From positions 1-52,800 of the forward strand of contig NZ_FUIE01000037.1 in NCBI RefSeq assembly GCF_900163625.1: a stretch of 52,800 nt of DNA. The letters run 5' to 3'. A model generated the notes under the pieces. The model did no database searches and had not been told where the DNA came from. It saw only the letters and a list, made by a program, of their open reading frames with translations. The translations under genes were made by a program, and so were the position numbers. Shown here in pieces: positions 6,938-15,813 of this stretch. How positions within the stretch are numbered: the first letter of the stretch is position 1; each line of letters opens with the position of its first letter. Source of the DNA: Brevundimonas diminuta 3F5N (GTDB taxonomy: Bacteria > Pseudomonadota > Alphaproteobacteria > Caulobacterales > Caulobacteraceae).

Positions 6938-8070
6938 CGCGCCAGCTCGCGCGCCACGATCACGCGCATGATCTCATTGGTGCCTTCCAGGATGCGGTGA
7001 ACGCGCAGGTCGCGCACGATCCGCTCCAGCGGGTAGTCCTTCAGATAGCCGTAGCCGCCGTGCAGCTGCAGCGCCTGATCGGCGATCTGGAAGCAGGCGT
7101 CGGTCGTCAGGCGCTTGGCCATGGCGCACCACTTGGTCTTTTCCGCGTGGCCGGTGTCGATGGCCCAGGCGCCGCGCAGCACCATCAGGCGGGCGGCCTC
7201 AAGGTCCGTGGCCATGTCCGCCAGCTCGAACTGGGTGTTCTGGAACTGGCCGATGGCCTGGCCGAACTGCTTGCGGCTGGCGACGTAGTCCTGCGCCGTC
7301 TCCAGCGCCAGACGCGCCCCGCCCAGCGAGCAGGCGGCGATGTTCAGGCGCCCGCCGTCCAGACCGGCCATGGCGTATTTGAAGCCCGCGCCTTCCTCGC
7401 CCATCAGATTGGCGACCGGCACCCGGCAGTCGTCGAAGCTGACCACGGCGGTCGGCTGGGCGTTCCAGCCCATCTTCTTCTCATTGGCGCCGAACGACAG
7501 GCCGGGCGTGCCCGCCTCAACCACCAGGGTCGAGATGCCCTTCGGCCCCTCGCCGCCCGTGCGGACCATGACGACATAGACATCCGACGTCCCGGCGCCG
7601 GAAATGAAGGCCTTGGCGCCGTTCAGCACATAATGGTCGCCGTCGCGCACCGCCGTCGTCCGCAGCGCCGCCGCGTCAGAGCCCGAGCCCGGCTCGGTCA
7701 GGCAGTAGCTGGCGATCTTCTCCATCCCGACCAGCGACGGCACGAAGCGCGCCCGCAGCTCGTCCGAGCCAAAGCTGTCGATCATCCACGTCGCCATATT
7801 GTGGATCGAGATAAAGGCCGCCGTCGCCACATCGCCGCGCGACAGCTCTTCAAAGATCAGCGCCGCCTCGACCCGGCCCAGGCCCATGCCGCCATGTTCC
7901 TCGCCCGTATAGATGCCGGCGAAGCCCATCTCGGCGGCGGACTTCAGCACGTCGACCGGGAAATGCTTGTCTTCATCCCAGCGGGCCGAATGCGGAGCCA
8001 GCTCGGCCTCGGCGAAGGCGCGGGCCGCGTCCTGAATGGCGCGTTGATCGTCGGTGAGGGCGAAGTCCAT
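6934..8070 (-). CDS. Acyl-CoA dehydrogenase (isobutyryl-CoA dehydrogenase type)
   Basis: A 378-residue flavoprotein that oxidises acyl-CoA to the 2,3-enoyl-CoA and passes electrons to ETF. The FAD/acyl motif YCLTEPGSGSDA is near residue 125, the RKQFGQAIGQFQNTQFELADM helix near 265, and the C-terminal GGYGYLKDYPLERIVRDLR ... LEGTNEIMR holds the catalytic Glu (first E of EGTNE). Length is standard. Nearness to the HIBCH-type gene points to isobutyryl-CoA and valine breakdown, but short-chain fatty acyl substrates are possible. The stop codon is embedded in a palindrome shared with the convergent gene. Confidence 0.9.
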   Translation of the reverse strand: MDFALTDDQRAIQDAARAFAEAELAPHSARWDEDKHFPVDVLKSAAEMGFAGIYTGEEHGGMGLGRVEAALIFEELSRGDVATAAFISIHNMATWMIDSFGSDELRARFVPSLVGMEKIASYCLTEPGSGSDAAALRTTAVRDGDHYVLNGAKAFISGAGTSDVYVVMVRTGGEGPKGISTLVVEAGTPGLSFGANEKKMGWNAQPTAVVSFDDCRVPVANLMGEEGAGFKYAMAGLDGGRLNIAACSLGGARLALETAQDYVASRKQFGQAIGQFQNTQFELADMATDLEAARLMVLRGAWAIDTGHAEKTKWCAMAKRLTTDACFQIADQALQLHGGYGYLKDYPLERIVRDLRVHRILEGTNEIMRVIVARELAR

Positions 8071-8171
8071 GAAAGCTCCCGCATTACAGCCTGCCCTCTG
8101 ACGGGGCGTTCGGGGCGCTTCTAACGGCTGGCGACGCGCGCGTCACCTTGCAGATGCGTCAGCACCCACAC

Positions 8172-8205
8172 CCCGCTCATCCCGACGGACGCCGGGATGA
8201 GCGGG
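8172..8205. repeat. Dispersed palindrome of the CCGCTCATCCC type
   Basis: CCCGCTCATCCCG and CGGGATGAGCGGG form a 13-bp perfect stem around an 8-nt loop in the roughly 200-bp gap between divergent acyl-CoA dehydrogenase and hemB. Half-elements with the same core occur at 16887-16900, 18143-18155 and in the inverted repeat at 52676-52800. Confidence 0.75.
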
Positions 8206-8273
8206 AGATAGGGCGAGCATAGGTGGACAGTTCGTCTTTTGCCTCTACCCGCGCTTTGTTTTAAGCCGCGCGC

Positions 8274-9275
8274 ATGACCATGCCCTTCCAGCCCGCCGCC
8301 TTTCCCTACGCCCGCCCGCGTCGCCTGCGTTCGCAGCCGTGGGTGCGTCGTCTGGTCGCCGAGACGACCCTGACGCCCGCCGATCTGATCTGGCCGCTGA
8401 TCGTCCATGACGGCGCCGAGGACCGCCAGCCGGTCGCCTCCATGCCGGGCGTCTTCCGCCTGTCGCCCAAGGAGGCCGCCAAGGCCGCCGTCGAGGCGCG
8501 CGATCTGGGCATTCCGATGGTCGCCCTGTTCCCGAACGTGAACGACGGGCTGAAGGACAATGTCGCCACCGCCGCCACCGACCCGGACGGCCTGATTCCC
8601 GACTGCATTCGCGCCATCAAGGACGCTGCGCCCGAGATCGGCGTCATGACCGACGTGGCGCTGGACTGCTACACCGACCACGGCCACGACGGCGTTCTGG
8701 AGAACGGCCGCATCGTCAACGACCCGACGCTGGAACGGCTGGCCGAGCAGGCCTTCATCCACGCCCACGCGGGCGCAGACGCTGTGGCTCCGTCCGACAT
8801 GATGGACGGCCGCGTTCAGGCCATCCGCGAGGCGCTGGAAGCCAACGGGCTGAGCGACACCCTGATCATCAGCTATGCCGCCAAATACGCCTCGGCCTTC
8901 TACGGCCCGTATCGCGACGCGGTGGGCTCGTCGAAATCCCTGACCGGCGACAAGAAGACCTATCAGATGGACTTCGCCAACGCCGAGGAGGCTCTGCGCG
9001 AGGTGGCTATGGACCTGTCGGAAGGCGCTGACGCCCTGATCGTCAAGCCGGGCCTGCCCTATCTGGATATCGTCCGACTGGTGTCGCAGACGTTCAAGGT
9101 TCCGACCTTCGCCTATCAGGTGTCGGGCGAGTACGCGATGATGCAGGCCGCCTTCGCCAACGGCTGGCTGGACCCGGACCGCGCGATTCTGGAAAGCCTG
9201 CACGCGTTCAAGCGCGCGGGGGCGTCCGGCGTCATCAGCTACTTCGCGCCGCAAGCCGCGCGGATGATGGGCTAA
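8274..9275 (+). CDS. hemB: Delta-aminolevulinic acid dehydratase (porphobilinogen synthase)
   Basis: A 333-residue cytosolic enzyme that condenses two 5-aminolevulinate molecules to porphobilinogen in haem and cobalamin synthesis. SMPGVFRLSP is near residue 58. The metal site reads ALDCYTDHGHDG near 130: Asp replaces the second and third Cys of zinc-type enzymes, so this is the Mg-dependent type. The two active-site Lys lie in YAAKYASAFYGPYRDA near 203 and ALIVKPGLPYLD near 258 (Schiff base). The length is typical. A second ATG two codons in is an equally good start. It is monocistronic, ending at a hairpin shared with the next, convergent gene. Confidence 0.96.
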   Translation: MTMPFQPAAFPYARPRRLRSQPWVRRLVAETTLTPADLIWPLIVHDGAEDRQPVASMPGVFRLSPKEAAKAAVEARDLGIPMVALFPNVNDGLKDNVATAATDPDGLIPDCIRAIKDAAPEIGVMTDVALDCYTDHGHDGVLENGRIVNDPTLERLAEQAFIHAHAGADAVAPSDMMDGRVQAIREALEANGLSDTLIISYAAKYASAFYGPYRDAVGSSKSLTGDKKTYQMDFANAEEALREVAMDLSEGADALIVKPGLPYLDIVRLVSQTFKVPTFAYQVSGEYAMMQAAFANGWLDPDRAILESLHAFKRAGASGVISYFAPQAARMMG

Positions 9276-9278
9276 GTC

Positions 9279-9301
9279 CCTTCTCCCCTTGTGGGAGAAG
9301 G
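9279..9301. terminator. Bidirectional hairpin between hemB and the flavin reductase gene
   Basis: The 9-bp stem CCTTCTCCC / GGGAGAAGG with a 5-nt loop starts 3 nt after the hemB stop and ends 5 nt before the convergent gene stop. It is the same stem as at 31-53. There is no T-tract; a shared terminator is the simplest reading. Confidence 0.6.
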
Positions 9302-9306
9302 ACGCG

Positions 9307-9819
9307 TCAGGCGGTCGGATCGACCGCCTTGCCGTATTTGCCGCGGAAATAGGTCAGCGCGTCGCCGGGCCGGGTATCGAACGCCTCAACCTGGCCGACG
9401 ATGACCAGATGGTCGCCCATGACGATGCGCTCGTGAGTCCGGCAGGTCAGACGCGTCACCGCATTCAGCAGGCGCGGCGGCTCGGGATCATCCACCGCGA
9501 ACTCATCGTCCGACAAACGGCACACGCCCCAGGCGAAGCGATCAGACATGGCCTGATCCTCGACCGGCAGCATGTGCACGGCGAAGCGGTCGGCCCCGGC
9601 GAAGGCGTCGTGGCGGTCGGACTTGATGTCCATGCACCACAGCACCAGCGGCGGATCCAGCGAGACCGAGGTGAAGCTGTTCACCGTGATCCCCAGCGGC
9701 CCGTCGACCGTATGGGCCGTGACCACGCACACCCCGGTGGCGAACCCGCCCAGCGCCCGGCGATAGGCGCGGGGGTCGAAATCATCGGCGGGGGAAGCGG
9801 GCGACTGTGACATGGCCAT
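9307..9819 (-). CDS. Flavin reductase-like (FMN-binding split barrel) protein
   Basis: A 170-residue protein with the flavin reductase-like domain over most of its length. RRALGGFATGVCVVTA near residue 20, GITVNSFTSVSLDPPLVLWC near 43 and FAVHMLPVEDQAMSDRFA near 80 are typical of the reductase component of two-component flavin monooxygenases (HpaC/RutF type), which supply FMNH2 or FADH2 from NAD(P)H. No monooxygenase partner is adjacent, so its partner is unknown. The start is uncertain between two ATGs 6 nt apart (MAM). Confidence 0.85.
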   Translation of the reverse strand: MAMSQSPASPADDFDPRAYRRALGGFATGVCVVTAHTVDGPLGITVNSFTSVSLDPPLVLWCMDIKSDRHDAFAGADRFAVHMLPVEDQAMSDRFAWGVCRLSDDEFAVDDPEPPRLLNAVTRLTCRTHERIVMGDHLVIVGQVEAFDTRPGDALTYFRGKYGKAVDPTA

Positions 9820-9941
9820 CAGCTAGGCTGTGCGACCCGCATCGGCAAGGGCGCGGCGCGCCGTCGCAGCTCTCCGCAACCGCTTCTTAAGCCCCGCATG
9901 GGATTTAGGGCGAACGAACACGGTTAAGACGGACCCGCCCC

Positions 9942-10844
9942 ATGGCGCTGAACGATCGCCCGATCCTGATCAAGAAGGTGAAGAAGGTGTCCGGCCACGG
10001 CCATCACGGCGGCGCGTGGAAGGTGGCCTACGCCGACTTCGTCACGGCCATGATGGCCTTCTTCCTGCTGATGTGGCTGATCAACACGACTGATCCGGAG
10101 CAGAAGCGCGGCATCGCCGAATATTTCGCCCCGGCCAACGTCTCGGCCTCGACCTCGGGCTCCGGCGGCATCCTGGGCGGCACCTCGCTAGGCGATTCCG
10201 AAGGCGCCAAGGGCGCCGGGTCCAACGCCGTCATCGAACAACTGGCCCCCGAGGCCCCCGACGCCCCACAGGAAGCAGGCCAGAACTCCAACCTGGCCTC
10301 GGCCAGCGAAGCCGCCCTGCGCGCCGAGATCGCCCGGCGTGAGGCCGCTGACTTCGCCAGCGCCGCCGAATCCCTGCGCCAGGCCATGCAGTCCATGCCG
10401 GAACTGGCCGAGCTGTCGAAACAGCTGATCATCGACCAGACGCCCGAGGGCCTGCGCATCCAGTTGGTCGATCAGGAAGGCCGCTCGATGTTCGAGAACG
10501 GCTCGGCCCGCCCCAATCCGCGCGCCCAGCTGCTGCTGCGCGCCGTGGCCAAGGTCATCAACCAACTGCCCAACCGCATCAGCATCACCGGCCACACCAG
10601 CGCTGTCGCCGGCTCCAGCCGCGCCAGCAGCCCCGGCGACTGGCCCCTGTCCTCGGCGCGCGCCGACGCCTCGCGTCTGACCCTGCAGGGCGCGGGCGTG
10701 AACAGCGACCGGGTCTATTCGGTCGCGGGCAAGGCGGGCTCCGATCCGCTGTATCCCGACGACCCGTCGCTGGCGGGCAACCGCCGCATCGCCATCGTCC
10801 TGCTGCGAGAGGCGCCGGTCCTGCCTACGGACACCAGCCTGTGA
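9942..10844 (+). CDS. motB: Flagellar motor stator protein MotB
   Basis: A 300-residue protein. After a basic, His-rich N-terminus, a single membrane helix at about residues 28-48 (VAYADFVTAMMAFFLLMWL) carries Asp32, the proton-binding residue of the stator channel. A flexible Ala/Ser/Gly region (about 60-130) leads to a C-terminal OmpA-like peptidoglycan-binding domain, with ITGHTSAVAG near 210 and AGNRRIAIVLLR at the end. MotA is not adjacent in this window. There is no clear ribosome-binding site before the ATG. It is followed by bpt on the same strand after 133 bp. Confidence 0.95.
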   Translation: MALNDRPILIKKVKKVSGHGHHGGAWKVAYADFVTAMMAFFLLMWLINTTDPEQKRGIAEYFAPANVSASTSGSGGILGGTSLGDSEGAKGAGSNAVIEQLAPEAPDAPQEAGQNSNLASASEAALRAEIARREAADFASAAESLRQAMQSMPELAELSKQLIIDQTPEGLRIQLVDQEGRSMFENGSARPNPRAQLLLRAVAKVINQLPNRISITGHTSAVAGSSRASSPGDWPLSSARADASRLTLQGAGVNSDRVYSVAGKAGSDPLYPDDPSLAGNRRIAIVLLREAPVLPTDTSL

Positions 10845-10977
10845 GGCCGTGCGGCGACACCTTCGCCGCACGAAGAAGGCTTGCGAAAACGGCTGGTTGC
10901 GCGCCAAATCAGATCATGAGCCGCGCGTATCCATCCGGCCCCTGTGCGGGCGCTGAAACCGTCACGGAGCGACAGCC

Positions 10978-11715
10978 GTGACCCAGCACTTCTTCTCGCG
11001 CCAACTCCGCTTCTTCATGACGGCCAGCGCGCCCTGCCCCTATCTGCCGGGTCAGTTCGAACGCAAGGTCTTCGCCAACCTGCCGTTCAACGACGGGGCC
11101 GACGTCAACGACGCCCTGACCCAGGCCGGGTTCCGCCGCAGTCAGAACATCGCCTACCGCCCGGCCTGCGAGGCCTGCGCGGCCTGCGTCTCGGTGCGGA
11201 TTCCGGTGGCGGACTTCGAACCCTCGCGCTCGCGCCGCCGCATCCTGGCCCGCAACGCCGACCTGTCGCGCGGCCTGGTCGAGGCCGAGGCGACGATGGA
11301 GCAGTTCAACCTGCTGCGCCGCTATCTGAACGCCCGCCACCCCGGCGGCGGCATGAGCGACATGAGTTGGCTGGACTATGTATCGATGGTCGAGGACACC
11401 GCCGTCCGCACCCATTTGATCGAATACCGCCTGCCCAGCGAGGATGACGGCCCCGGCCGCCTGGTCGGCGTCTGCCTGACCGACCTGCTGCATGACGGCC
11501 TGTCGATGGTCTACAGCTTCTTCGACCCGGATCTGGAGCGCCGCAGCCTGGGCCGCTTCGCCATCCTGGATCACCTGCATCAGGCCCAGACTGTGGCCCT
11601 GCCGTATGTGTATCTAGGCTACTGGGTCCAGGGCTCGCCCAAGATGGACTACAAGGCCGAGTTCCGCCCGCTGGAGGCCCTGCGCCCCTGGGGCTGGGAG
11701 CGGCTGGAGGAATAG
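10978..11715 (+). CDS. bpt: Aspartate/glutamate leucyltransferase Bpt (bacterial N-degron pathway)
   Basis: A 245-residue ATE1-fold aminoacyl-tRNA-protein transferase. Bpt adds Leu to proteins with N-terminal Asp or Glu, making them ClpS/ClpAP substrates. The N-terminal TQHFFSRQLRFFMTA, PCPYLPGQFERKVFANL near 18 and the Cys-rich YRPACEACAACVSVRIP near 62 are family signatures, and the C-terminus contains YVYLGYWVQGSPKMDYKA. The start is GTG at 10978 with GGAG about 9 nt upstream. The companion transferase aat is in the same window at about 43.8 kb. Confidence 0.93.
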   Translation: MTQHFFSRQLRFFMTASAPCPYLPGQFERKVFANLPFNDGADVNDALTQAGFRRSQNIAYRPACEACAACVSVRIPVADFEPSRSRRRILARNADLSRGLVEAEATMEQFNLLRRYLNARHPGGGMSDMSWLDYVSMVEDTAVRTHLIEYRLPSEDDGPGRLVGVCLTDLLHDGLSMVYSFFDPDLERRSLGRFAILDHLHQAQTVALPYVYLGYWVQGSPKMDYKAEFRPLEALRPWGWERLEE

Positions 11716-11725
11716 ACGCCACGCC

Positions 11726-11780
11726 TCTCCCTCCCCTTCATGGGGACGGTGGTCGCGCAGCGACCGGGTGGGGAGGGAGA
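11726..11780. terminator. Nested hairpin between convergent bpt and the M48 protease gene
   Basis: An 11-bp stem TCTCCCTCCCC (11726-11736) / GGGGAGGGAGA (11770-11780) encloses a second stem GGTCGC/GCGACC (11751-11765). It occupies nearly the whole gap between the two stops. It is either a bidirectional terminator or a dispersed intergenic repeat. Confidence 0.6.
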
Positions 11781-11788
11781 AGACTGCG

Positions 11789-12817
11789 TCAGGTCGTCGG
11801 CACCGCCGTGCCTGCGGCCTGAGGCGCTCCGCCCCACGGCCCGTCGTCCCGACCGCCGGCGAACTGCACCAGGGCCGCGATCCTTTTCGAGATCGGCGGA
11901 TGAGTGGCGAACAGGCCCGAGAACCCCGCCTTCTCCGCCGTATTATCCAGGAACATGCCCCTCAGTTCATCCGGCGCCTCCAGCTTCGACTGGCCCGACA
12001 CCTTGCGCAGGGCCGAGATCATGGCGTCCGGGTTCTTGGTCAGCTCCACCGCCCCGGCGTCGGCCACATACTCCCGCGTCCGCGACAGGGTCATGCGGAT
12101 GACGGCGGCCAGGCCGAAGCCGATCACCCCGATGGCCAGGCCGATCAGGATCAGCGGCATGGCGTTCTTGTTGTTCCCGCCGCGGCCGCCGCGCACATAG
12201 AACAGGCTGCGGAACACCAGTTCAGCCACCACGCTGATAATCCCCGCGAAGATCGAGGCGATCACCATGGTCCGCACGTCCTTGTTGATGACGTGGGTCA
12301 GCTCGTGCGCCAGGACGCACTCCATCTCGTCGCGGTTCAAGGTCTGCATCAGGCCGCGCGTGACGGTGACGCTGTAGTTGCCCTCGTGCAGGCCGGACGC
12401 ATAGGCGTTCAGCGACGGGCTTTCGATGATGCGCAGGGCGGGCGTCTTCATCCCGCGCGAGATCGCCAGGTTCTCCAGCAGATTATAGAGGTCCGGCTCG
12501 CTCCGACGCTCAACCTTTCGCGCTCCGGTCATGACGTCGATCATCATCTGATTGCCGAAATAGGCGATGACGAACCAGATCGCCGCCGCGATGGCGGCGA
12601 AGGGCACTGTCCAGCCCAGCATGGACGCCGCCAGCGCCAGATCCTGACCCAGGTCGCCGCCCGAATTGGGCAGAAGGCCGAACCCCATCATCAGCACCTG
12701 AATGCCGAACAATATGCCGACCAGCAGCACCGGGAACCCGGCCAGCAAGATCGCCGACCGGGTGTTGTTCCGCCAGATGTGGGTCTTGAGGCCGACGGCC
12801 TGACCGAAAACCGCCAT
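11789..12817 (-). CDS. HtpX-like M48 family membrane zinc metalloprotease
   Basis: A 342-residue protein with four likely membrane segments (about residues 22-42, 58-85, 190-212 and 225-245) and an M48 peptidase domain. The zinc motif HELTH is near residue 170, and TREYVADAGAVEL supplies the third ligand Glu. The C-terminal FATHPPISKRIAAL is conserved in HtpX proteins, which degrade misfolded membrane proteins. It follows lemA by 6 nt; LemA and M48 proteases are frequently paired, so they probably work together. It is longer than E. coli HtpX (about 290), so true htpX orthology is not certain. Confidence 0.9.
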   Translation of the reverse strand: MAVFGQAVGLKTHIWRNNTRSAILLAGFPVLLVGILFGIQVLMMGFGLLPNSGGDLGQDLALAASMLGWTVPFAAIAAAIWFVIAYFGNQMMIDVMTGARKVERRSEPDLYNLLENLAISRGMKTPALRIIESPSLNAYASGLHEGNYSVTVTRGLMQTLNRDEMECVLAHELTHVINKDVRTMVIASIFAGIISVVAELVFRSLFYVRGGRGGNNKNAMPLILIGLAIGVIGFGLAAVIRMTLSRTREYVADAGAVELTKNPDAMISALRKVSGQSKLEAPDELRGMFLDNTAEKAGFSGLFATHPPISKRIAALVQFAGGRDDGPWGGAPQAAGTAVPTT

Positions 12818-12823
12818 TGGGGC

Positions 12824-13393
12824 TTAGAACTTCACCGTCGGCGGGGCGGCGTTCAGGGCAGCACGTTCGCCCTCGCCCACGTCGAAGAAGGGCTTGTCCG
12901 CGCCGAAGCCGAACATCCCCGCGAACAGGACCGTCGGGAACTGACGGCGCACGGCGTTGAATTCGCTGACGGCGTTGTTGAAGAAGCGGCGCGCGGCGGC
13001 CAGCTTGTTCTCGATGTCCGACAGGTCCATCTGCAACTGCTGGAAGTTGGCGTTGGCCTTCAGGTCCGGATAGGCCTCGGACACGGCGAACAAGCGGCCG
13101 AGCGTCGCCGTCAGCATGTTTTCGGTCTGCACCTTCTCGTCGATGGTGCGAGCGCCCGCAGCGGCGGCGCGCGCCTGGGTCACGGCGTCCAGGGTGCCGC
13201 GCTCGTGCGTGGCGTAGCCCTTCACCGTCTCGACCAGGTTGGGGATCAGATCCTGGCGTTGCTTCAACTGCACGTCGATGTCGGCGAACGACTGGTTCGC
13301 CGTCTGATCCAGCTTCACCAGCTTGTTGTACGCGCCGACCACGACGAACAGCAGAATGACGACGATGACGCCGATGATGATCCAGGTGATCAT
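12824..13393 (-). CDS. lemA: LemA family protein
   Basis: A 189-residue protein: an N-terminal membrane anchor at residues 2-21 (TWIIIGVIVVILLFVVVGAYN), then a helical domain with KLDQTANQSFADIDVQLKQR, DLIPNLVETVKGYATHE and YPDLKANANFQQLQMDLSDI-ENK, all LemA signatures. The biochemical role of LemA is poorly known; a scaffold for the adjacent M48 protease is plausible. It is the first gene of the lemA-M48 unit, with GGAGGCTC just before the ATG as ribosome-binding site. Confidence 0.93.
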   Translation of the reverse strand: MITWIIIGVIVVILLFVVVGAYNKLVKLDQTANQSFADIDVQLKQRQDLIPNLVETVKGYATHERGTLDAVTQARAAAAGARTIDEKVQTENMLTATLGRLFAVSEAYPDLKANANFQQLQMDLSDIENKLAAARRFFNNAVSEFNAVRRQFPTVLFAGMFGFGADKPFFDVGEGERAALNAAPPTVKF

Positions 13394-13469
13394 TGAGCCT
13401 CCTCCGAAAGATCAGCCGCGACTATGCGGGCCGGAAGACGCCGCAACCAATGAATTCGGCGTCACCCTT

Positions 13470-13490
13470 CCCTCTCCCGCCGGGAGAGGG
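13470..13490 (-). terminator. Hairpin after parC
   Basis: A perfect 9-bp stem CCCTCTCCC / GGGAGAGGG with a 3-nt loop lies 7 nt after the parC stop and about 80 bp before lemA. There is no T-tract on the minus strand, so efficiency is unknown. Confidence 0.6.
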
Positions 13491-13496
13491 TTGAAC

Positions 13497-15710
13497 TCAG
13501 CGGAACTTGCGCAGGCCGCGCGGACCCTGGCGGCCGGCGCCGGCGCGTTTGCCCAGCCAGTCCTTCCAGTCCGGCCAGTTGCGGCGGCGGCCGCCGCCGT
13601 CGGCCCATTCAGGCCCCGCTTCGGCGTTGAACACCGCCACATCGGCCAGGCCGCCCTGCTTGTAGTTCTGCAGCTTCACGCCCTTGCCCCGGCCCATTTC
13701 GGGCAGTTCGGCCAAGGGGAAGATCAGCGCCTTGATGTTCTCGCCGATGACGGCGACGTGGTCGCCCTGCGGCTGGCTGGGCACGCGCAGCATGGCCAGC
13801 ATCTCGCCGTTCAGCACCTGCTTGCCGCCGCGCTTCTGAGCCAGAAGGTCGTTCTCGGGCGCCACGAAACCGTAGCCCGCCTTCGAGGCGACCAGCAGCT
13901 TTGCGTTCGGCTCATGCGCTACGACGTTGATGATCTCGGCCTTCTCGTCGAGATCAATCATCAGACGCAGCGGTTCGCCGTGGCCGCGCCCCGACGCCAG
14001 CTTGTCGGCGCCGATGGTGAAGATGCGCCCGTCCGACGCCCCGACCAGCAGCTTGTCCGTCGTATAGGCGGGGACCAGGAAGCCCAGCTTGTCGCCTTCC
14101 TTGAACTTCAGTTCCGAGGGATCGTCGACCTTGCCCTTGGCGGCGCGGATCCAGCCGCGATCGGACAGGATGACGGTGATCGCTTCGCGCGGGATGAAGG
14201 CTTCCGGCGCGACGAAGGCCGAGGCGTCGACCGCCTCTCCCATCAGGGTGCGGCGCGGCGAGACCAGCGCCTTGCGCACGGCCTCCAATTCCTTGCCGAT
14301 GGCCTTCCACTGCCTGGCCTCGGAGGACGTCAGCGCCTGCAGCGCTGCAAGTTCTTCCGACAGCTCATTGAATTCCTTCTCGATCGTCATTTCTTCGAGA
14401 CGGGCCAGCTGGCGCAGGCGGGTGTCGAGAATGAAGTCGGCCTGAAGCTCGCTCAGTCCGAACGTCGCGATCAGGGCCGCCTTGGGCTGCTCTTCCTCGC
14501 GGACAATGCGGATGACCTCGTCCAGGTTCAGGAAGACGATGCGCAGGCCTTCCAACAGGTGCAGGCGCTTCTCGACGCGGGCGATGCGCCACTGGCTGCG
14601 GCGGTTCAGCACCACGCGGCGGTGATCCAGGAAGGCCTGCAGGCATTCCTTCAGACCCATGACGCGCGGCGTGCCGGTGGCATCCAGCACGTTCATGTTG
14701 ATGGGGAAGCGCACCTCGAGATCGGACAGCTTGAACAGGCTTTCCATCAGCATTTCAGGCTCGATGGTGCGGTTCTTCGGTTCGAGGATCAGGCGGATAT
14801 CCTCCGCCGACTCATCGCGCACGTCGCCCAGCAGGGGCGCCTTCTTGTTCTCGATCAGGTCGGCCAGGGCCTCGATCAGGCGCGACTTCTGCACCTGATA
14901 CGGCATCTCGGTGATGACGATCTGATAGGCGCCGCGATCGAGCTTTTCCTCGACCCATTTGGCCCGCAGCCGAACACCGCCACGGCCGGTCTCATAGGCG
15001 TCCAGAATGGCGGCCTGGCTTTCGACCGACACGCCGCCCGTCGGGAAGTCCGGCCCCGGCACGATCTGCATCAGATCGACGGTCGTGGCGTCCGGCCGCT
15101 CCAGCAACAGATGGCAGGCGTCGATCAGTTCGCCCACGTTATGCGGCGGGATGGAGGTCGCCATGCCCACGGCGATGCCCGACGATCCGTTGGCCAGCAG
15201 GTTGGGGAAGCCCGCCGGCAGGACCACCGGCTCTTCGTCCTGATCGTCATAGGTGGGGCGGAAGTCGACCGCGTCCTGATCGATGCCGTCCAGCAGCAGG
15301 ACGGCGGCGGACGTCAGCTTGCACTCGGTATAGCGCATGGCCGCCGCGCTATCGCCGTCGATGTTGCCGAAGTTCCCCTGCCCGTCCACCAGCGGATAGC
15401 GCTGAGCGAAGTCCTGAGCCAGACGGACCAGGGCCTCATAGATGGAGGCGTCGCCGTGCGGGTGATAGCCGCCCATGACCTCGCCGACGACCTTGGCGCA
15501 TTTGCGCGCGGCCGCCTGCGGGTTCAGCCGCATCTGGTGCATGGCGTACATAATGCGCCTGTGCACCGGCTTGAAGCCGTCGCGCACGTCGGGCAACGCC
15601 CGGTTGGTGATCGTCGACAGGGCGTAGGCCAGATAGCGCTTGGACAGCGCATCGCCCATCGGCTCTTCGACGATGCGGCCGCCTTCGGGCGTCGGGGTGT
15701 GGATGGTCAT
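13497..15710 (-). CDS. parC: DNA topoisomerase IV subunit A
   Basis: A 737-residue type IIA topoisomerase subunit that with ParE decatenates replicated chromosomes. The N-terminal [22 protein letters not shown] near residue 23, [19 protein letters not shown] near 78 and the catalytic Tyr in [10 protein letters not shown] near 125 are intact. [17 protein letters not shown] near 174 and [20 protein letters not shown] near 280 separate it from unrelated proteins. The C-terminal half is a short beta-propeller region, and no GyrA box is seen, which supports ParC over GyrA. The ATG at 15710 is preferred to a TTG 15 nt upstream. parE is not adjacent. Confidence 0.94.
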   Translation of the reverse strand: MTIHTPTPEGGRIVEEPMGDALSKRYLAYALSTITNRALPDVRDGFKPVHRRIMYAMHQMRLNPQAAARKCAKVVGEVMGGYHPHGDASIYEALVRLAQDFAQRYPLVDGQGNFGNIDGDSAAAMRYTECKLTSAAVLLLDGIDQDAVDFRPTYDDQDEEPVVLPAGFPNLLANGSSGIAVGMATSIPPHNVGELIDACHLLLERPDATTVDLMQIVPGPDFPTGGVSVESQAAILDAYETGRGGVRLRAKWVEEKLDRGAYQIVITEMPYQVQKSRLIEALADLIENKKAPLLGDVRDESAEDIRLILEPKNRTIEPEMLMESLFKLSDLEVRFPINMNVLDATGTPRVMGLKECLQAFLDHRRVVLNRRSQWRIARVEKRLHLLEGLRIVFLNLDEVIRIVREEEQPKAALIATFGLSELQADFILDTRLRQLARLEEMTIEKEFNELSEELAALQALTSSEARQWKAIGKELEAVRKALVSPRRTLMGEAVDASAFVAPEAFIPREAITVILSDRGWIRAAKGKVDDPSELKFKEGDKLGFLVPAYTTDKLLVGASDGRIFTIGADKLASGRGHGEPLRLMIDLDEKAEIINVVAHEPNAKLLVASKAGYGFVAPENDLLAQKRGGKQVLNGEMLAMLRVPSQPQGDHVAVIGENIKALIFPLAELPEMGRGKGVKLQNYKQGGLADVAVFNAEAGPEWADGGGRRRNWPDWKDWLGKRAGAGRQGPRGLRKFR

Positions 15711-15813
15711 ACGGCTTCGAATCAATGATCGGACGAGGAAAGTCTAGCGCAGCCGAGGCCTGACGCCGGGATTGTCAGCGCCTATCTGTGCAGAAACGCG
15801 CGAGGGAGCCCCA

